A stretch of DNA of 64,000 nt from Betaproteobacteria bacterium HGW-Betaproteobacteria-9 (GCA_002842215.1 PHCC01000012.1:1-64000); one strand, 5' to 3'. Shown: positions 55,472 to 64,000, numbered from the stretch's first letter. Numbers and translations are program-made. The notes: generated by a model not told the origin, from the sequence alone.

Positions 55472-56872
55472 TCAAGCGCTGGCTGCCGCCAGCTCGGTGG
55501 ATGGGGGAAGCGGTTGGTTGCCGTCCAGGCGGCGCGTGGTCAGTTGGGCTTCGGGCGTGAGCGGCCAGTCACCCGCATGGTGGTGGGCGATGCGCTCGAT
55601 CATCAGGTTGGCGACTTCAAAGATCAGGTTCATGGTGCCACGGTAGCCCACCGACACCTTGTGCGCGTTGCCAACGCGATCGAACACCGGGAAGCCCACG
55701 CGCAGCAACGGTTTGTTGAGTCGCTCGGCGGCCTGGCGGCCGTGCGAATGCGTGACCAGCAGGTCGCAATCCTTGCCAGCGATTTCCAGGTCTTCCAGGT
55801 CGCCGAGCAGCACCTGCTCGGCCGGCAGCAACTCATGGGCTCTGGACTGCGTGGTGCTGATGCAGCAGCTCAGCTCGGCGCCCATCTCGTGCAGCAGGCC
55901 GCCCAGGGCCAGCAGCAGGTCGGGCTCAGCGGCGATGGCGACCTTCATGCCACCGGTGTAGAAATGACCGTCGAGCATGGCGTCGAGCAACTGGCTGCGC
56001 TGGCGCCGGTACTTGGCCGGCACCGGCTTGCCCGAAAGCTGAGAAAGTCGCTGCAGGAAGCGGTCGTTGCAGGCCAGACCGGTCAGGCGCTCGAAGATCT
56101 CCAGCGGCGTGCTGGCGATGGTTTCCAGCGCCTCCGCACCTTCGCGCGTCTGCTCGCCGATGCCCAGCGTGAAGGCCGAGGCGCCCGCGGCGCGGATCTG
56201 TTCCAGCGTGGTGCCGCCCAGCGTGGTGCCGCGCCAGTCGGGCGCGATGTGGCCGTCGAGCGAGCCCGAGATGTCGGGCAGCACGATGGGGTTCAGGCCA
56301 AAGGCCTGGATCATCTCGCGCAGCTCGTCGATGTCGCTGGGCGTGAGGTGGCTGCCGGGCAGCAGCGTGACCTGATCGGGCACCACCGGCAGTGGCTTCA
56401 CCTGCAATTTCACGATGGCGGTGATGGCGTGCTTGAAGCCGTCTTCGAACGCGCCCACGTAGTCGGGCGTGGACACGTAAATGATCTCGGTGTCGGCCAG
56501 CTCGGGGTGGCGCTTGCGCGCGGTGACCAGGTAACCGTCGACGTCGTCGCCCTTGGTTTCGGTGAGGCCGGTGGAGCAGATCGCGATCACCTTGGGTGCG
56601 GCGCGCTTGCGGATGTTGAGCAGCGCCGCCTCGATGTTCTCGTAGCCGCCGAGGATGGTGGTCACCTCGTTCATGGCCGTGGTCTGCAGCGGGATCGCTT
56701 CCTTGAAGTGGCGCACCAGCAGCACCAGACCGAAGGAGGTGCAGCCCTGCGAGCCGTGCATCACCGGCATGCAGGCGTCCAGGCCCAGGAACGCAAAGCT
56801 CGCGCCCAGCGGTTGGCTCATCTTGAGCGGGTTGACGGTGCAGGCTTTTTTGGATTCGACGACGCGTGCCAT
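55472..56872 (-). CDS. nifN: Nitrogenase cofactor scaffold subunit NifN
   Basis: The start is set at MARVVESKKACTVNPLK (466 residues). It resembles NifK: PLKMSQPLGASFAFLGLDACMPVMHGSQGC near 16-46, with later HFKEAIPLQTTAMNE and CSTGLTETKGDDVDGYL near 98. With NifE it forms the scaffold on which FeMo-cofactor matures. It is separated from nifE by 130 bases that include a repetitive extragenic element. Confidence 0.95.
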   Translation of the reverse strand: MARVVESKKACTVNPLKMSQPLGASFAFLGLDACMPVMHGSQGCTSFGLVLLVRHFKEAIPLQTTAMNEVTTILGGYENIEAALLNIRKRAAPKVIAICSTGLTETKGDDVDGYLVTARKRHPELADTEIIYVSTPDYVGAFEDGFKHAITAIVKLQVKPLPVVPDQVTLLPGSHLTPSDIDELREMIQAFGLNPIVLPDISGSLDGHIAPDWRGTTLGGTTLEQIRAAGASAFTLGIGEQTREGAEALETIASTPLEIFERLTGLACNDRFLQRLSQLSGKPVPAKYRRQRSQLLDAMLDGHFYTGGMKVAIAAEPDLLLALGGLLHEMGAELSCCISTTQSRAHELLPAEQVLLGDLEDLEIAGKDCDLLVTHSHGRQAAERLNKPLLRVGFPVFDRVGNAHKVSVGYRGTMNLIFEVANLMIERIAHHHAGDWPLTPEAQLTTRRLDGNQPLPPSTELAAASA

Positions 56873-56920
56873 GACTAGCTCCGCAAGGCTGTGGTGAAAG
56901 AAGGGGCACTTCCCAGCACA

Positions 56921-56998
56921 CGCCGTGAAACCGGCTTTGCCGGGCCACGGGCGTGGTCCCCCTTCCAGGGGGAAGACGCGAAGCGGCGCAGGAGGTGG
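56921..56998. repeat. Repetitive extragenic element, copy 3 (nifE-nifN gap)
   Basis: It shows GAAACCGGCTTTGCCGGGCC, then CCCCCTTCCAGGGGG and GCGAAGCGGCGCAGGAGG. It lies between two genes presumed to be in the same transcript. Confidence 0.7.
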
Positions 56999-57002
56999 CT
57001 TT

Positions 57003-58505
57003 TCATACGGGAATCTCTTCGGGCTCCAGGCCCATGGCCTTGGCCGCAACCTGGCTCAGGTGGTCGGTGGATGTCGCACTCACGGTGGGCGTGACCGCAC
57101 CCAGGGTTTCGCCGTCGTCGCTCCAGGGCGCGGGGATGCGCACCTGCTGCCACACCGGGTTGAAGATGGCGCGATCGATTTCGTGAACCAGTTCGACCAT
57201 GCCCTCGTAGCCGCCGTAGGGGTGGTGGCGTTCCTGGTTGATGTCGAGCCAGGGCATGCGCGCCTTGAGCGCTACGAACTGCGAGCGGCCGCCGCTGAGC
57301 ATGATGTCGGCGCGCGCTTCTTTCAGCATCGCGTACATCTCGCGCGGCGTCATGTCGTCGATCATGTGGGCGTCGGCGCCCTCGCCCATGATCTCCTTGA
57401 TCTTTTCCTTGTCTTCCTTGGTGCTCTTCTTGACGCTGGTGCCGACGATTTCCATACCGCCTTCCTGCAGCGCCGCCACCACCGACCAGGACTTCACGCC
57501 ACCCGTGATCAGCAGCACGCGTTTGCCCTGCAGGCGCTTCTTGTATTCGGCGATGCGCTTGTAGGCGCGCGCTTCTTCGACCTCGATCAGGCGCTCGGTG
57601 CGTTCGATGAGTTCGGCGTCGGCGCCCTGCTTCACCAGCAGGCTGGCGATCTGGCGCAGGGTCTCGCTCATGTCGCTGATGCCGTAGAACGAACCTTCGA
57701 AATACGGGATGCCGTAGCGCTGCTCCATCTTGGTCGCGATGTTGATCATCGACTTGGAGCACACCATCATGTTGACCTTGGCGCGGTGGGCGCTGGCGAT
57801 CTCGTTGTAGCGGCCGTCGCCCGAGATGCACGAGAGGATGCGGATGCCCAGGGCGTCGAGCAGCGGCTTGACCTGCCAGAGCTCACCGACGAGGTTGTAT
57901 TCCCCAATGATGTTGATGTCGTAAGGCGTGGTGAACTCGGGCTCGACGGTGCCGATCACGTAGTCCAGCAAGGCTTCGGCGCCGAGCTTGTTGCCCAGGT
58001 TCTTGGGGCCGGCGAAGCCGGGCGCGTTGACCGGAATCACCGGCTTGCCAAACTTCTCGGCGGCGCGTTTGCACACGGCTTCGATGTCGTCGCCGGTCAG
58101 CGCGGTGACGCAGGTCTGGTAGACGAAGACCGCGGGCGGATCGTACTTTTCGATGATCTCTCGGATGGATTTGAACAGGCGCTTTTCACCGCCGTAGATC
58201 ACATCGAGCTCGTTGATGTCGGTGGTGAAGCCGCTGCGGTAGATGGTGGAACCCGACGAGGCGCTGTGTCGGTTGTCCCAGGAGTTGCCTTCGCAGGCGA
58301 TGGGGCCGTGCACCAGGTGGGCCACGTCGACCACGGGCTGCAGCGCGATCTTGGCACCGTCGAAAGCGCAGCCGCCCGCTGCCGCGCCGGGCGAGAGCTG
58401 CTTGGTGCAACCCTTCTTGCGCTCTTTCTCGCTTTTGCCCTGGTTGATGTCGCAGCCGGGCTCTTCGAACACTTCAGCGATCTTGGCCTTGAGCGATACA
58501 GACAT
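57003..58505 (-). CDS. nifE: Nitrogenase cofactor scaffold subunit NifE
   Basis: This 500-residue protein resembles NifD: GGCAFDGAKIALQPVVDVAHLVHGPIACEGNSWDNR near 44-80 and VYQTCVTALTGDDIEAVCKRA near 127 carry cluster-ligand Cys. The C-terminal half has the nitrogenase fold and DINQERHHPYGGYEGM. With NifN it is the scaffold for FeMo-cofactor assembly. A sigma-54-type promoter element lies about 35 bases upstream. Confidence 0.96.
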   Translation of the reverse strand: MSVSLKAKIAEVFEEPGCDINQGKSEKERKKGCTKQLSPGAAAGGCAFDGAKIALQPVVDVAHLVHGPIACEGNSWDNRHSASSGSTIYRSGFTTDINELDVIYGGEKRLFKSIREIIEKYDPPAVFVYQTCVTALTGDDIEAVCKRAAEKFGKPVIPVNAPGFAGPKNLGNKLGAEALLDYVIGTVEPEFTTPYDINIIGEYNLVGELWQVKPLLDALGIRILSCISGDGRYNEIASAHRAKVNMMVCSKSMINIATKMEQRYGIPYFEGSFYGISDMSETLRQIASLLVKQGADAELIERTERLIEVEEARAYKRIAEYKKRLQGKRVLLITGGVKSWSVVAALQEGGMEIVGTSVKKSTKEDKEKIKEIMGEGADAHMIDDMTPREMYAMLKEARADIMLSGGRSQFVALKARMPWLDINQERHHPYGGYEGMVELVHEIDRAIFNPVWQQVRIPAPWSDDGETLGAVTPTVSATSTDHLSQVAAKAMGLEPEEIPV

Positions 58506-58538
58506 GGCGGACTCCAGACGGTGGGTTGAGAGTCCCTT

Positions 58539-58554
58539 TGCAAGTTGGGTGCCA
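58539..58554 (-). promoter_or_regulatory. Sigma-54 (-24/-12) promoter element upstream of nifE
   Basis: On the minus strand the sequence TGGCACCCAACTTGCA fits the -24/-12 consensus (TGGCAC, five bases, TTGCA) with correct spacing. It lies about 35 bases before the nifE start. RpoN with NifA normally drives such promoters in nif genes. A candidate NifA site (TGT-N10-ACA) upstream is imperfect: TGA-N10-ACA near 58583-58605. Confidence 0.8.
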
Positions 58555-58664
58555 GCTCAAAACCGCTGCTTTTCAACCCGTTTTCGCTTGTCGCTCGCGC
58601 TTCAGTGGCGGTTTTGGAGGGAATGTCACGGTGGCTTTGCGACAGGCCCCACCACCACCGCGGT

Positions 58665-59144
58665 TCACTTCTGCATGGGCAGCTTCTCGCCGCTGCGGTG
58701 CAACGTAATCCAGCGCTCCAGCTCGGCCACGTGTTGCGCCTCTTCTTCAACAAATTCTTTGGCCAGCACCTTGATCTCGGGGTCGCTCGTGGTCCGCAGC
58801 ACGTTGTCATAGAAGGCCAGACCGGCGCTCTCGGCGTCGAGCGCCACCTGCAGCGCCTGCTCGATGCCGATGAAGGGGTCGGCGGCCCAGATGGCCGCGG
58901 CCTCGGGGCTCTCGATGTCGGGCCACTGGTAGTCGGCCTCAGTCAGCGTGGGCAGATTGCGGTAGCCGGCGCGTTCGCGCGCGTCTCCCAGGTGCAGCAG
59001 CGAGTAGTCGGCCAACTGGCGAAACAGCTGGGCCACCTCGATGTTGCCGGCCGTGCGCATGGCGTCGGCGAGCTGGCCGAAGCGCAGCGCGGCTTCGTTT
59101 TCCAGCTGGATGGTGTGGGCCAGAAATTCTTCTACGGAGTCCAT
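58665..59144 (-). CDS. Rubrerythrin-like (ferritin-like diiron) protein
   Basis: This 159-residue helical protein has diiron-type Glu/His motifs: HTIQLENEAALRFGQLAD near 10-27, and FVEEEAQHVAELERW near 131. It lacks the C-terminal rubredoxin domain of true rubrerythrins. It probably protects against peroxide or oxygen, or buffers iron, in the nif cluster. It sits upstream of the nifE promoter. Confidence 0.85.
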   Translation of the reverse strand: MDSVEEFLAHTIQLENEAALRFGQLADAMRTAGNIEVAQLFRQLADYSLLHLGDARERAGYRNLPTLTEADYQWPDIESPEAAAIWAADPFIGIEQALQVALDAESAGLAFYDNVLRTTSDPEIKVLAKEFVEEEAQHVAELERWITLHRSGEKLPMQK

Positions 59145-59160
59145 GTGTTTCTTCCTTGGG

Positions 59161-59517
59161 TCAAAAATCCAGTTCGAACCAGACCGGCTCTTTGTGGCGC
59201 AGCTGGGCGATCAGTTCCAGCGTGGCCGGCACCAGGGCGTGGATGCCGTACCAGACGGCTTCACGCCGCGGCGGGCCGTCGCTCTCCAGCAGGCCCTGCA
59301 GGCGGCCCCAGCCGTGCCAGTCGAGCTGGACCAGGCGCAGGCGCAGCGGCTCGGGCCAGTGCGCCAGGGTCTGCGCCATGCGCAGCAAATGCATCTCCAC
59401 GCAGGCCAGGGTGTTGGCACTGGCAAACAGCTCGTCTTCGCCCTGCAACTCGGCGAGCAGGCTCGTCATGAGCTCGCCGCTGTTCTGCAGGATCAGGTAT
59501 TGCATGCGGGCGATCAT
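59161..59517 (-). CDS. Unrecognised small nif-cluster protein
   Basis: The start is taken at MIARMQYLILQNSGELM (118 residues), with AGGAG upstream; an ATG at 59505 is an alternative. The protein is mostly helical and Leu-rich, with Trp-rich segments (LAHWPEPLRLRLVQLDWHGWGRL). No Cys pair or signal peptide is visible beyond one Cys. I do not recognise the family. It lies 16 bases before the rubrerythrin gene and is presumably co-transcribed. Confidence 0.75.
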   Translation of the reverse strand: MIARMQYLILQNSGELMTSLLAELQGEDELFASANTLACVEMHLLRMAQTLAHWPEPLRLRLVQLDWHGWGRLQGLLESDGPPRREAVWYGIHALVPATLELIAQLRHKEPVWFELDF

Positions 59518-59608
59518 GGCGTGCTCCTGTACCCGTCGGGCCGACCGGCCAGGGCCCGGGCAAGGGTGCGTTCGATGTGCCGCTTCATGGCCGTGGATCG
59601 CTGGGGCG

Positions 59609-60094
59609 TCAGTTGTCGTCGGCCAGCACTTCCAGCGCCACCAGTTGTTCGTAGAGCGCACGCCGCGCGTGCCAGTTGTCTTTGCCGGCGATGCGCGGGT
59701 CGGCACCTTCAAACGCGCCGATGGCGTCGCGGTCGCCGCGGTAGACGCAGGTGAGCCCGCCGCGTGCGGCCAGCGCCGCTTCTAACGCCGCGGCCTCGCT
59801 CACCGGCTCGGCGCTCAGCACGCCGCTGCCGAGCAGGTGATCGGCGCGGTACAGGGGCGTGTCCCAGCCGTGGCTGTCGCCGAGCGCGCAGATGGCCGGG
59901 TAGCGCTCGCGCGCCAGCGCATCCACCTCGGCGTGGCCGATGTCTTCGAGCAACTCGCGTGGGCTCAGGCTGTCGAAGATCTCCCAGGGCTGCAGCGCAT
60001 CGCCGGCCTCTACCTTGCGCGCGAAGTCGGCCTCGTCGTAGGCGAACCAGGCGCGAGGGGCGGCTTGTTCGGGCACTTCCACCACATAGATCAT
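59609..60094 (-). CDS. Unrecognised acidic nif-cluster protein
   Basis: The start is taken at MIYVVEVPEQAAPRAWFAY (161 residues), preceded by AGGAGAAAA. The protein is acidic and has one Cys (LTCVYRGD) plus another in PAICALGDSHGW. No known domain is evident. The gene has good codon composition and a strong ribosome binding site, so it is real. Function may be regulatory or protective, judged only by position. Confidence 0.75.
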   Translation of the reverse strand: MIYVVEVPEQAAPRAWFAYDEADFARKVEAGDALQPWEIFDSLSPRELLEDIGHAEVDALARERYPAICALGDSHGWDTPLYRADHLLGSGVLSAEPVSEAAALEAALAARGGLTCVYRGDRDAIGAFEGADPRIAGKDNWHARRALYEQLVALEVLADDN

Positions 60095-60168
60095 GGTTTT
60101 CTCCTGAGCCTGAAGGGAAGTAACCCAATGCACCGGAGCGAGGCCCCTGCGCCTGAGGGGAAGCCCCT

Positions 60169-60243
60169 CAGGGCACCGCCGGGCCGGCTTTGCCGGACGG
60201 CCAGTGCCGCCCCCCGGGGGGTCGCGCGCAGCGCGGCGGGGGG
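60169..60243. repeat. Repetitive extragenic element, copy 4
   Basis: It holds GGGCCGGCTTTGCCGGACGG, then CCGCCCCCCGGGGGG and GCGCGCAGCGCGGCGGGGGG. It lies between two unrecognised nif-cluster genes. Confidence 0.7.
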
Positions 60244-60245
60244 AG

Positions 60246-60626
60246 TCATTCCACGCCTTCGGCAGCGGTCTTGGCCCAGACCGCCTTTCTGATGCGTTGC
60301 GTGATACCGGCCGGGCTGGCGTCAAATTGCCGCTGCGCAACCGACAGGGCGCCCTGGGCCACCGCGGCCTCGGGCAGGGTCAGGGGCAGGCGACCTGCCA
60401 CATGGGTGGCGCCGGGCACCGCTTTGGCGATCGCCTGGCGGTTCGGGTGCTCGTCCATGGCGATCAGGTTGTCGGCCTCGCGCACCCCACCCAGACAGAC
60501 CCAGCCGTCGATCACTTCAACCTGGCGGCCGTCCTGCGTGGTCTTGATGTAGACCGCTTCAAGCGGGTTGTTCCCCGAGCCTTCGTGGGGCACGTCGGAA
60601 ACCATGGCGGTGGCGGGCGTGTTCAT
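60246..60626 (-). CDS. Unrecognised nif-cluster protein
   Basis: The start is at MNTPATAMVSDVPHEGSG (126 residues), 2 bases after the ferredoxin stop. It contains VYIKTTQDGRQVEVIDGWVCLGGVREADNLIAMDEHPNRQ, then a basic helical C-terminus (ITQRIRKAVWAKTA). One Cys is present. I do not recognise the family. Tight coupling to a [2Fe-2S] ferredoxin suggests a joint role in electron supply. Confidence 0.75.
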   Translation of the reverse strand: MNTPATAMVSDVPHEGSGNNPLEAVYIKTTQDGRQVEVIDGWVCLGGVREADNLIAMDEHPNRQAIAKAVPGATHVAGRLPLTLPEAAVAQGALSVAQRQFDASPAGITQRIRKAVWAKTAAEGVE

Positions 60627-60628
60627 GC

Positions 60629-60976
60629 TCAGAACTTCACGACGATGTCTTCGTTGCGCACGATGAACTGGCAGGCCAGGCGCCACGGTGGCGGCAGGTC
60701 CTTGGTCTCGGCGTCGGCGATCTGCTGCGCCGTGATCTTGCCGGCCAGCTTCAACACCGTCTTCTCTTTCTCGGTCAGCGCCACGCCGTGCGGCGTGTTG
60801 CCCGAGAGCACGGTCACCTGCAGCTGGCAGGAGCCGCACTCGCCGTTCTCGCACTCGAAATTCAGCGGAATGTTGTTCGCCTTCGCCACCGCCAGCAAGG
60901 TCTTTGTGTCACCCGCGATGGCATAGACCGTGAGGTCCTTCTTCATGCGCGGAGAACTGAATGTCACATTGGCCAT
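60629..60976 (-). CDS. [2Fe-2S] ferredoxin of the nif cluster
   Basis: This 115-residue protein has a plant-type ferredoxin fold: FECENGECGSCQLQVTV near 40-56 supplies three ligands (C-x4-C-x2-C), and a fourth Cys is in WRLACQFIV near 102. It likely donates electrons or, like Shethna-type proteins, protects nitrogenase. It follows nifK after a 152-base gap with a repetitive element. Confidence 0.88.
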   Translation of the reverse strand: MANVTFSSPRMKKDLTVYAIAGDTKTLLAVAKANNIPLNFECENGECGSCQLQVTVLSGNTPHGVALTEKEKTVLKLAGKITAQQIADAETKDLPPPWRLACQFIVRNEDIVVKF

Positions 60977-61052
60977 AGGGCACCTCGTCTAAAAGAAATG
61001 AACCCACGCTACCAAGTCAGCCTCCGGCGAGCAGTGAAGCCCACCCCAGGCC

Positions 61053-61130
61053 GCCGCGGAACCGGCTTTGCCGGGCCGCCAGCGGCGCCCCCTGAGGGGG
61101 AGCGCCGCCAGGCGCGCAGGGGGGAGCCTT
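61053..61130. repeat. Repetitive extragenic element, copy 5 (nifK-ferredoxin gap)
   Basis: It shows GCGGAACCGGCTTTGCCGGG, then CGCCCCCTGAGGGGGAGCG and GCGCGCAGGGGGGAGCC. The first part is nearly identical to the copy at 62755. Confidence 0.72.
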
Positions 61131-62688
61131 ACCTGATGATGTCGTAGCTGTAGTCCGTCTTGCCCGGAACAATCGTGTTCGCATCCAGCGTCTCGAAAAA
61201 CTCGTCAAGCAACGTGACCAGCACGCGCATGCCGCCTTCGTAGCCCCAGGTGGGGAAACGGTGGTAGTGGTGGCGATCGAAGATCGGGAACACCATGCGC
61301 ACCAGCGGCGTCTTGGTGTCGCGCTCCAGGTACTTGCCGTAGGTGTTGCCGATCAGGAAGTCCACCGGCTCGGTGAACAGCAGCGAACGCAGGTGCCACA
61401 GGTCGCGCTTGGGGTAGACCTTGCAACCGGCGCCGTAGGGCGACGAGTCGAACAGGTCCTGCACCTTCTTGGCCCAGGTCTCGGTGCCGTTGGTGGCCAG
61501 CACGTGCGAGGGTTCGGCGCCGAGTTCCAGCAGGAACTGGGCGTAGCCGAGCATCTGGTCCGGGTCGCCATACAGGGCGTAGCGCTTGCCGTGCAGATGG
61601 GCCTGGCTGTCGGCCATGGCGTCCACCAGTTCGCCGCGTTCCTTTTCCAGCTCGGCCGGGATCGGCTTGCCGGTCAGGCGCGAGATTTCCATCAGGAACT
61701 GGTCGGTGCCGGCGACGCCGATCGGGGCGTTCAGCGTGACGACTTCCTGGCCGTGTTCGGCGATGAACTTGCTGGTTTTCTCGCAGCAGAATTCCTGGAA
61801 CACGATGGTGGCCTTGGCGTGCAGCGCGGCCACGACTTCCTCTTTCGAGGTGCCGCCGGCGTACATGCGGAACTCGCCGTCGGTGGGCGTGTTCCAGTTG
61901 CCCGACGGGTCACAGATGATGTTCACCTGCACACCGAACAGATCGAAGATGCGGCGGATTTCCTTCATGTTGCCGACGACGAAACCGTCGAAGCCACCGA
62001 TGAAGTTGATGCTCTCGTTGGGCACGCGCACCAGGGGTTCGGTGGTCTTGGCCTTGCCGTCCCAGAAGTGGCGCAGGATGCCCAGCAGCGCGTTGTCGTA
62101 GCCGGTGATGTGGCTGCCGACGAAGGCGGGCGTGTGAGCGAACGGCACGTCGAACTCGTCGGGCACGCTGCCTTTTTGCTTGCTGGTCTTGATGAAGGCG
62201 TCGACGTCGTCACCGATCACTTCGGCCATGCAGGTGGTCGAGACGGCGATCATGTCGGGCTTGTACAGGCTGTAGGCGTTGGCCAGGCCGTCGACCATGT
62301 TGTTCAGGCCACCGAACACGGCGGCGTCTTCCGTCATCGATGAGCTCACGCAGGAGGTGGGTTCCTTGAAGTGGCGGCTGAAGTGCGAGCGGTAGTAGGC
62401 CACGCAGCCCTGGCTGCCGTGCACGAAGCTCAGCGTCTTCTGGAAACCGTTGGCGACGTAGACGGCGCCCAGCGGCTGGCAGGCCTTGGCAGGGTTCACC
62501 GACAGGGAGTCGCGGGCAAAGTTCTTCTGCTTGTAGTCTTCAGTCTTGGTCCACTCGACGATCTGCTTGACGGTGTCGTCGCTGTGATTGAACTCGAATT
62601 CCGCTTTCTTGTTGCGGAAGACTTCCTGGTACTCGGGCTCACGGAACAGCAGTTCGTGGTCGAGGATCTTGTCGGCTGATTGGGGCAT
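61129..62688 (-). CDS. nifK: Nitrogenase molybdenum-iron protein beta chain
   Basis: The start is at [17 protein letters not shown] (519 residues). P-cluster ligands are visible: Cys in [10 protein letters not shown] near 70, Cys in [14 protein letters not shown] near 95, and Cys in [12 protein letters not shown] near 153. The rest follows NifK through to [25 protein letters not shown]. With NifD it forms the alpha2beta2 dinitrogenase that reduces N2. Confidence 0.97.
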   Translation of the reverse strand: MPQSADKILDHELLFREPEYQEVFRNKKAEFEFNHSDDTVKQIVEWTKTEDYKQKNFARDSLSVNPAKACQPLGAVYVANGFQKTLSFVHGSQGCVAYYRSHFSRHFKEPTSCVSSSMTEDAAVFGGLNNMVDGLANAYSLYKPDMIAVSTTCMAEVIGDDVDAFIKTSKQKGSVPDEFDVPFAHTPAFVGSHITGYDNALLGILRHFWDGKAKTTEPLVRVPNESINFIGGFDGFVVGNMKEIRRIFDLFGVQVNIICDPSGNWNTPTDGEFRMYAGGTSKEEVVAALHAKATIVFQEFCCEKTSKFIAEHGQEVVTLNAPIGVAGTDQFLMEISRLTGKPIPAELEKERGELVDAMADSQAHLHGKRYALYGDPDQMLGYAQFLLELGAEPSHVLATNGTETWAKKVQDLFDSSPYGAGCKVYPKRDLWHLRSLLFTEPVDFLIGNTYGKYLERDTKTPLVRMVFPIFDRHHYHRFPTWGYEGGMRVLVTLLDEFFETLDANTIVPGKTDYSYDIIR

Positions 62689-62754
62689 GGTGCTCTCCAG
62701 AGGATGTTGAGAAGGGTTCGATCCGATCCGCACGCCCGCGTTGGCCAGGGCACC

Positions 62755-62833
62755 CGCGGAACCGGCTTTGCCGGGCCGCCAGGTGCGCCCCCTTGAGGGG
62801 GGATTCGGCTACGCGAAGCGAGCAAGAAAGGGG
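62755..62833. repeat. Repetitive extragenic element, copy 6 (nifD-nifK gap)
   Basis: It shows GCGGAACCGGCTTTGCCGGG, then CGCCCCCTTGAGGGGGG and ACGCGAAGCGAGCAAG. It lies between two structural nitrogenase genes that are normally co-transcribed. Confidence 0.72.
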
Positions 62834-62837
62834 GTGG

Positions 62838-64000
62838 TCAGTTCTTCCAGGGGGCTTTTGTGAGGCCCCAGATCGGACTGGAGATCGCCATGTCCATGTC
62901 ACGGGCGAAGATGGCGAAGCCGTCGTAGCCGTGGTAGGGGCCGCTGTAGTCCCAGCTGTGCATCTGGCGGAAGGGCACGCCCATCTTCTGGAACACGTAC
63001 TTTTCCTTGATGCCCGAGCCGACCAGGTCGGGTTGCACCTGTTCGACAAACTTCTCGAACTCGTAGCCGGTCACGTCGTCATAGATCAGCGTGCCGTCTT
63101 TCACGTAGTGCGTGGTGCGCTGGTAGTCGTCGCCGTGGCCGAATTCGTAGCCGGTGCCGACCACGTCCATGCCCAGGTCTTCGTAGGCGCCGATCACGTG
63201 GCGCGGACGCAGACCGCCCACGAACAGCATGACCTTCTTGCCCTGCAGGCGCGGCTTGTACTTGTCAATCACGGCCTGCATCAGCGGCTTGTACTTGGCA
63301 ATCACCTCTTCGGCCTTGGCCTTGATGCTGTCGTCGAAGTGGCTGGCGATTTCGCGCAGGCTCTTCTCGATCATGGTCGGGCCGAAGAAGTTGTATTCCA
63401 CCCATGGAATGCCGTACTTCTCTTCCATATGGCGGCTGATGTAGTTCATCGAGCGGTAGCAGTGCAGCACGTTGAGCTTGGCCTTGGGCGTGTTCTCGAT
63501 CTCGGCGATGGTGCCGTCGCCGGACCACTGGGAGATCACGCGCAGACCCATTTCTTCGAGCAGGATGCGGCTGGACCAGGCGTCGCCACCGATGTTGTAG
63601 TCGCCGATGATGGCCACGTCGTACGGGGTGGAGACGAACTCGGGGCGCTTGTTGGGGTCGGTGCGGTCGAACACCCAGTCGCGGATCGCGTCGTTGGCCA
63701 GGTGGTGGCCGAGCGACTGGCTCACGCCACGGAAACCTTCGCAGCGCACGGGCACGATGGTCTTGCCTTCGTATTCCTTGCTCTTCTTCTTCGACACGGC
63801 TTCGATGTCGTCACCGATCAGGCCGATCGGGCACTCGGACTGGATCGAGATGCCCTTGTTCAGCGGGAACAGTTCCTGGATCTCATCGATGATCTTGTCG
63901 AGTTTCTTGTCACCACCGAACACGATGTCCTTTTCCTGGAAATCGCTGGTGAACTGCATCGTGACAAAGGTGTCGATGCCGGTGGTGCCGATGTAGTAGT
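62838..64000 (-). CDS. nifD: Nitrogenase molybdenum-iron protein alpha chain (5' end missing)
   Basis: The frame stays open to the window edge ([16 protein letters not shown]...), so about the first 100 residues are outside. P-cluster Cys is in [16 protein letters not shown], the FeMo-cofactor Cys is in [30 protein letters not shown], and the cofactor His is in [16 protein letters not shown]. All are intact, indicating a molybdenum nitrogenase. nifH is expected just beyond the right edge. Confidence 0.97.
   Translation of the reverse strand, partial: YYIGTTGIDTFVTMQFTSDFQEKDIVFGGDKKLDKIIDEIQELFPLNKGISIQSECPIGLIGDDIEAVSKKKSKEYEGKTIVPVRCEGFRGVSQSLGHHLANDAIRDWVFDRTDPNKRPEFVSTPYDVAIIGDYNIGGDAWSSRILLEEMGLRVISQWSGDGTIAEIENTPKAKLNVLHCYRSMNYISRHMEEKYGIPWVEYNFFGPTMIEKSLREIASHFDDSIKAKAEEVIAKYKPLMQAVIDKYKPRLQGKKVMLFVGGLRPRHVIGAYEDLGMDVVGTGYEFGHGDDYQRTTHYVKDGTLIYDDVTGYEFEKFVEQVQPDLVGSGIKEKYVFQKMGVPFRQMHSWDYSGPYHGYDGFAIFARDMDMAISSPIWGLTKAPWKN

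Noticed and set aside
58583-58605. NifA upstream activator site TGT-N10-ACA near nifE
   Set aside because: The best match differs at one of the six conserved bases (TGA-N10-ACA), so I mention it but do not call it as a feature.
59518-59595. 24-codon ORF (MKRHIERTLARALAG...) overlapping the start of the 118-residue nif-cluster gene
   Set aside because: It is very short, with no homology that I recognise. It could be a translational coupler, but the evidence is too thin.

Overview
The window looks like a chromosomal segment of a nitrogen-fixing betaproteobacterium of the order Burkholderiales, probably Comamonadaceae or a close relative. This rests on the high G+C content, the gltX-metZ-purF-cvpA-SPOR-folC neighbourhood, and protein sequences that read as Burkholderiales-type. 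The genus is not determined. The left 27 kb is accessory DNA. The right 37 kb is host chromosome ending in a nif cluster that runs off the right edge.

1-3845 is an insertion-sequence pile-up. An IS110-family element lies between the facing right ends of two IS3-family copies. Next to it is an IS5-family element cut short by IS3 sequence, and then a complete IS701-family element with inverted repeats and a CTAG target duplication. 4600-9770 is a plasmid-like module: a short-period repeat array, a ParR-like gene overlapping a ParM/StbA-like actin gene, a small membrane protein, a membrane-anchored tandem AAA+ ATPase, an H-NS-family protein and a Pmp3-like membrane protein. 10527-11864 is a DUF4224 protein and a tyrosine integrase, ending about 70 bp before a 48-bp copy of the 3' part of tRNA-Asp.

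11936-27364 is a 15.4-kb genomic island bounded by that perfect 48-bp direct repeat, whose right copy is the 3' part of the intact tRNA-Asp gene. It carries its own tyrosine integrase, a second integrase-like recombinase behind palindromes, and two unknown genes. A type I restriction locus (hsdM-hsdS-FRG protein-Abi_2 protein-hsdR) follows, then a plasmid-type replication block: an iteron-like array, a TrfA-like initiator, a small HTH protein and a hairpin-rich leader. The integrase beside the left repeat suggests two plasmid-like islands stacked at one tRNA site.

27317-53426 is the conserved chromosome. It holds tRNA-Asp, tRNA-Glu and tRNA-Ala, then gltX, metZ, purF, cvpA, a SPOR protein, folC, a proline iminopeptidase, an ArsC/YffB-like protein, ppnP, argG, a lipoprotein, an SRPBCC protein, murB, a YajQ-family gene, a retropepsin-like protease, a RidA-family gene, plsY, a YbaK-family gene, an aldo/keto reductase, an OmpA-family lipoprotein, an acyl-CoA synthetase, an alpha/beta hydrolase, prfB with its programmed +1 frameshift, pepN, fbp and tRNA-Thr.

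53512-64000 (minus strand) is a molybdenum nitrogenase cluster. In transcription order it has nifD (cut by the window edge), nifK, a [2Fe-2S] ferredoxin, three unrecognised small proteins, a rubrerythrin-like protein, then nifE, nifN, nifX, a DUF269 gene, a DUF683 gene, ferredoxin III and nifQ. A sigma-54-type -24/-12 element lies just before nifE, so the cofactor-assembly genes may form their own NifA/RpoN-dependent unit. nifH presumably lies just beyond the right edge.

The two most interesting points are the FRG-domain protein in the hsd operon, whose C-terminal tail resembles the C-terminus of HsdR, and the iteron/TrfA-like replication block in a tRNA-integrated island.
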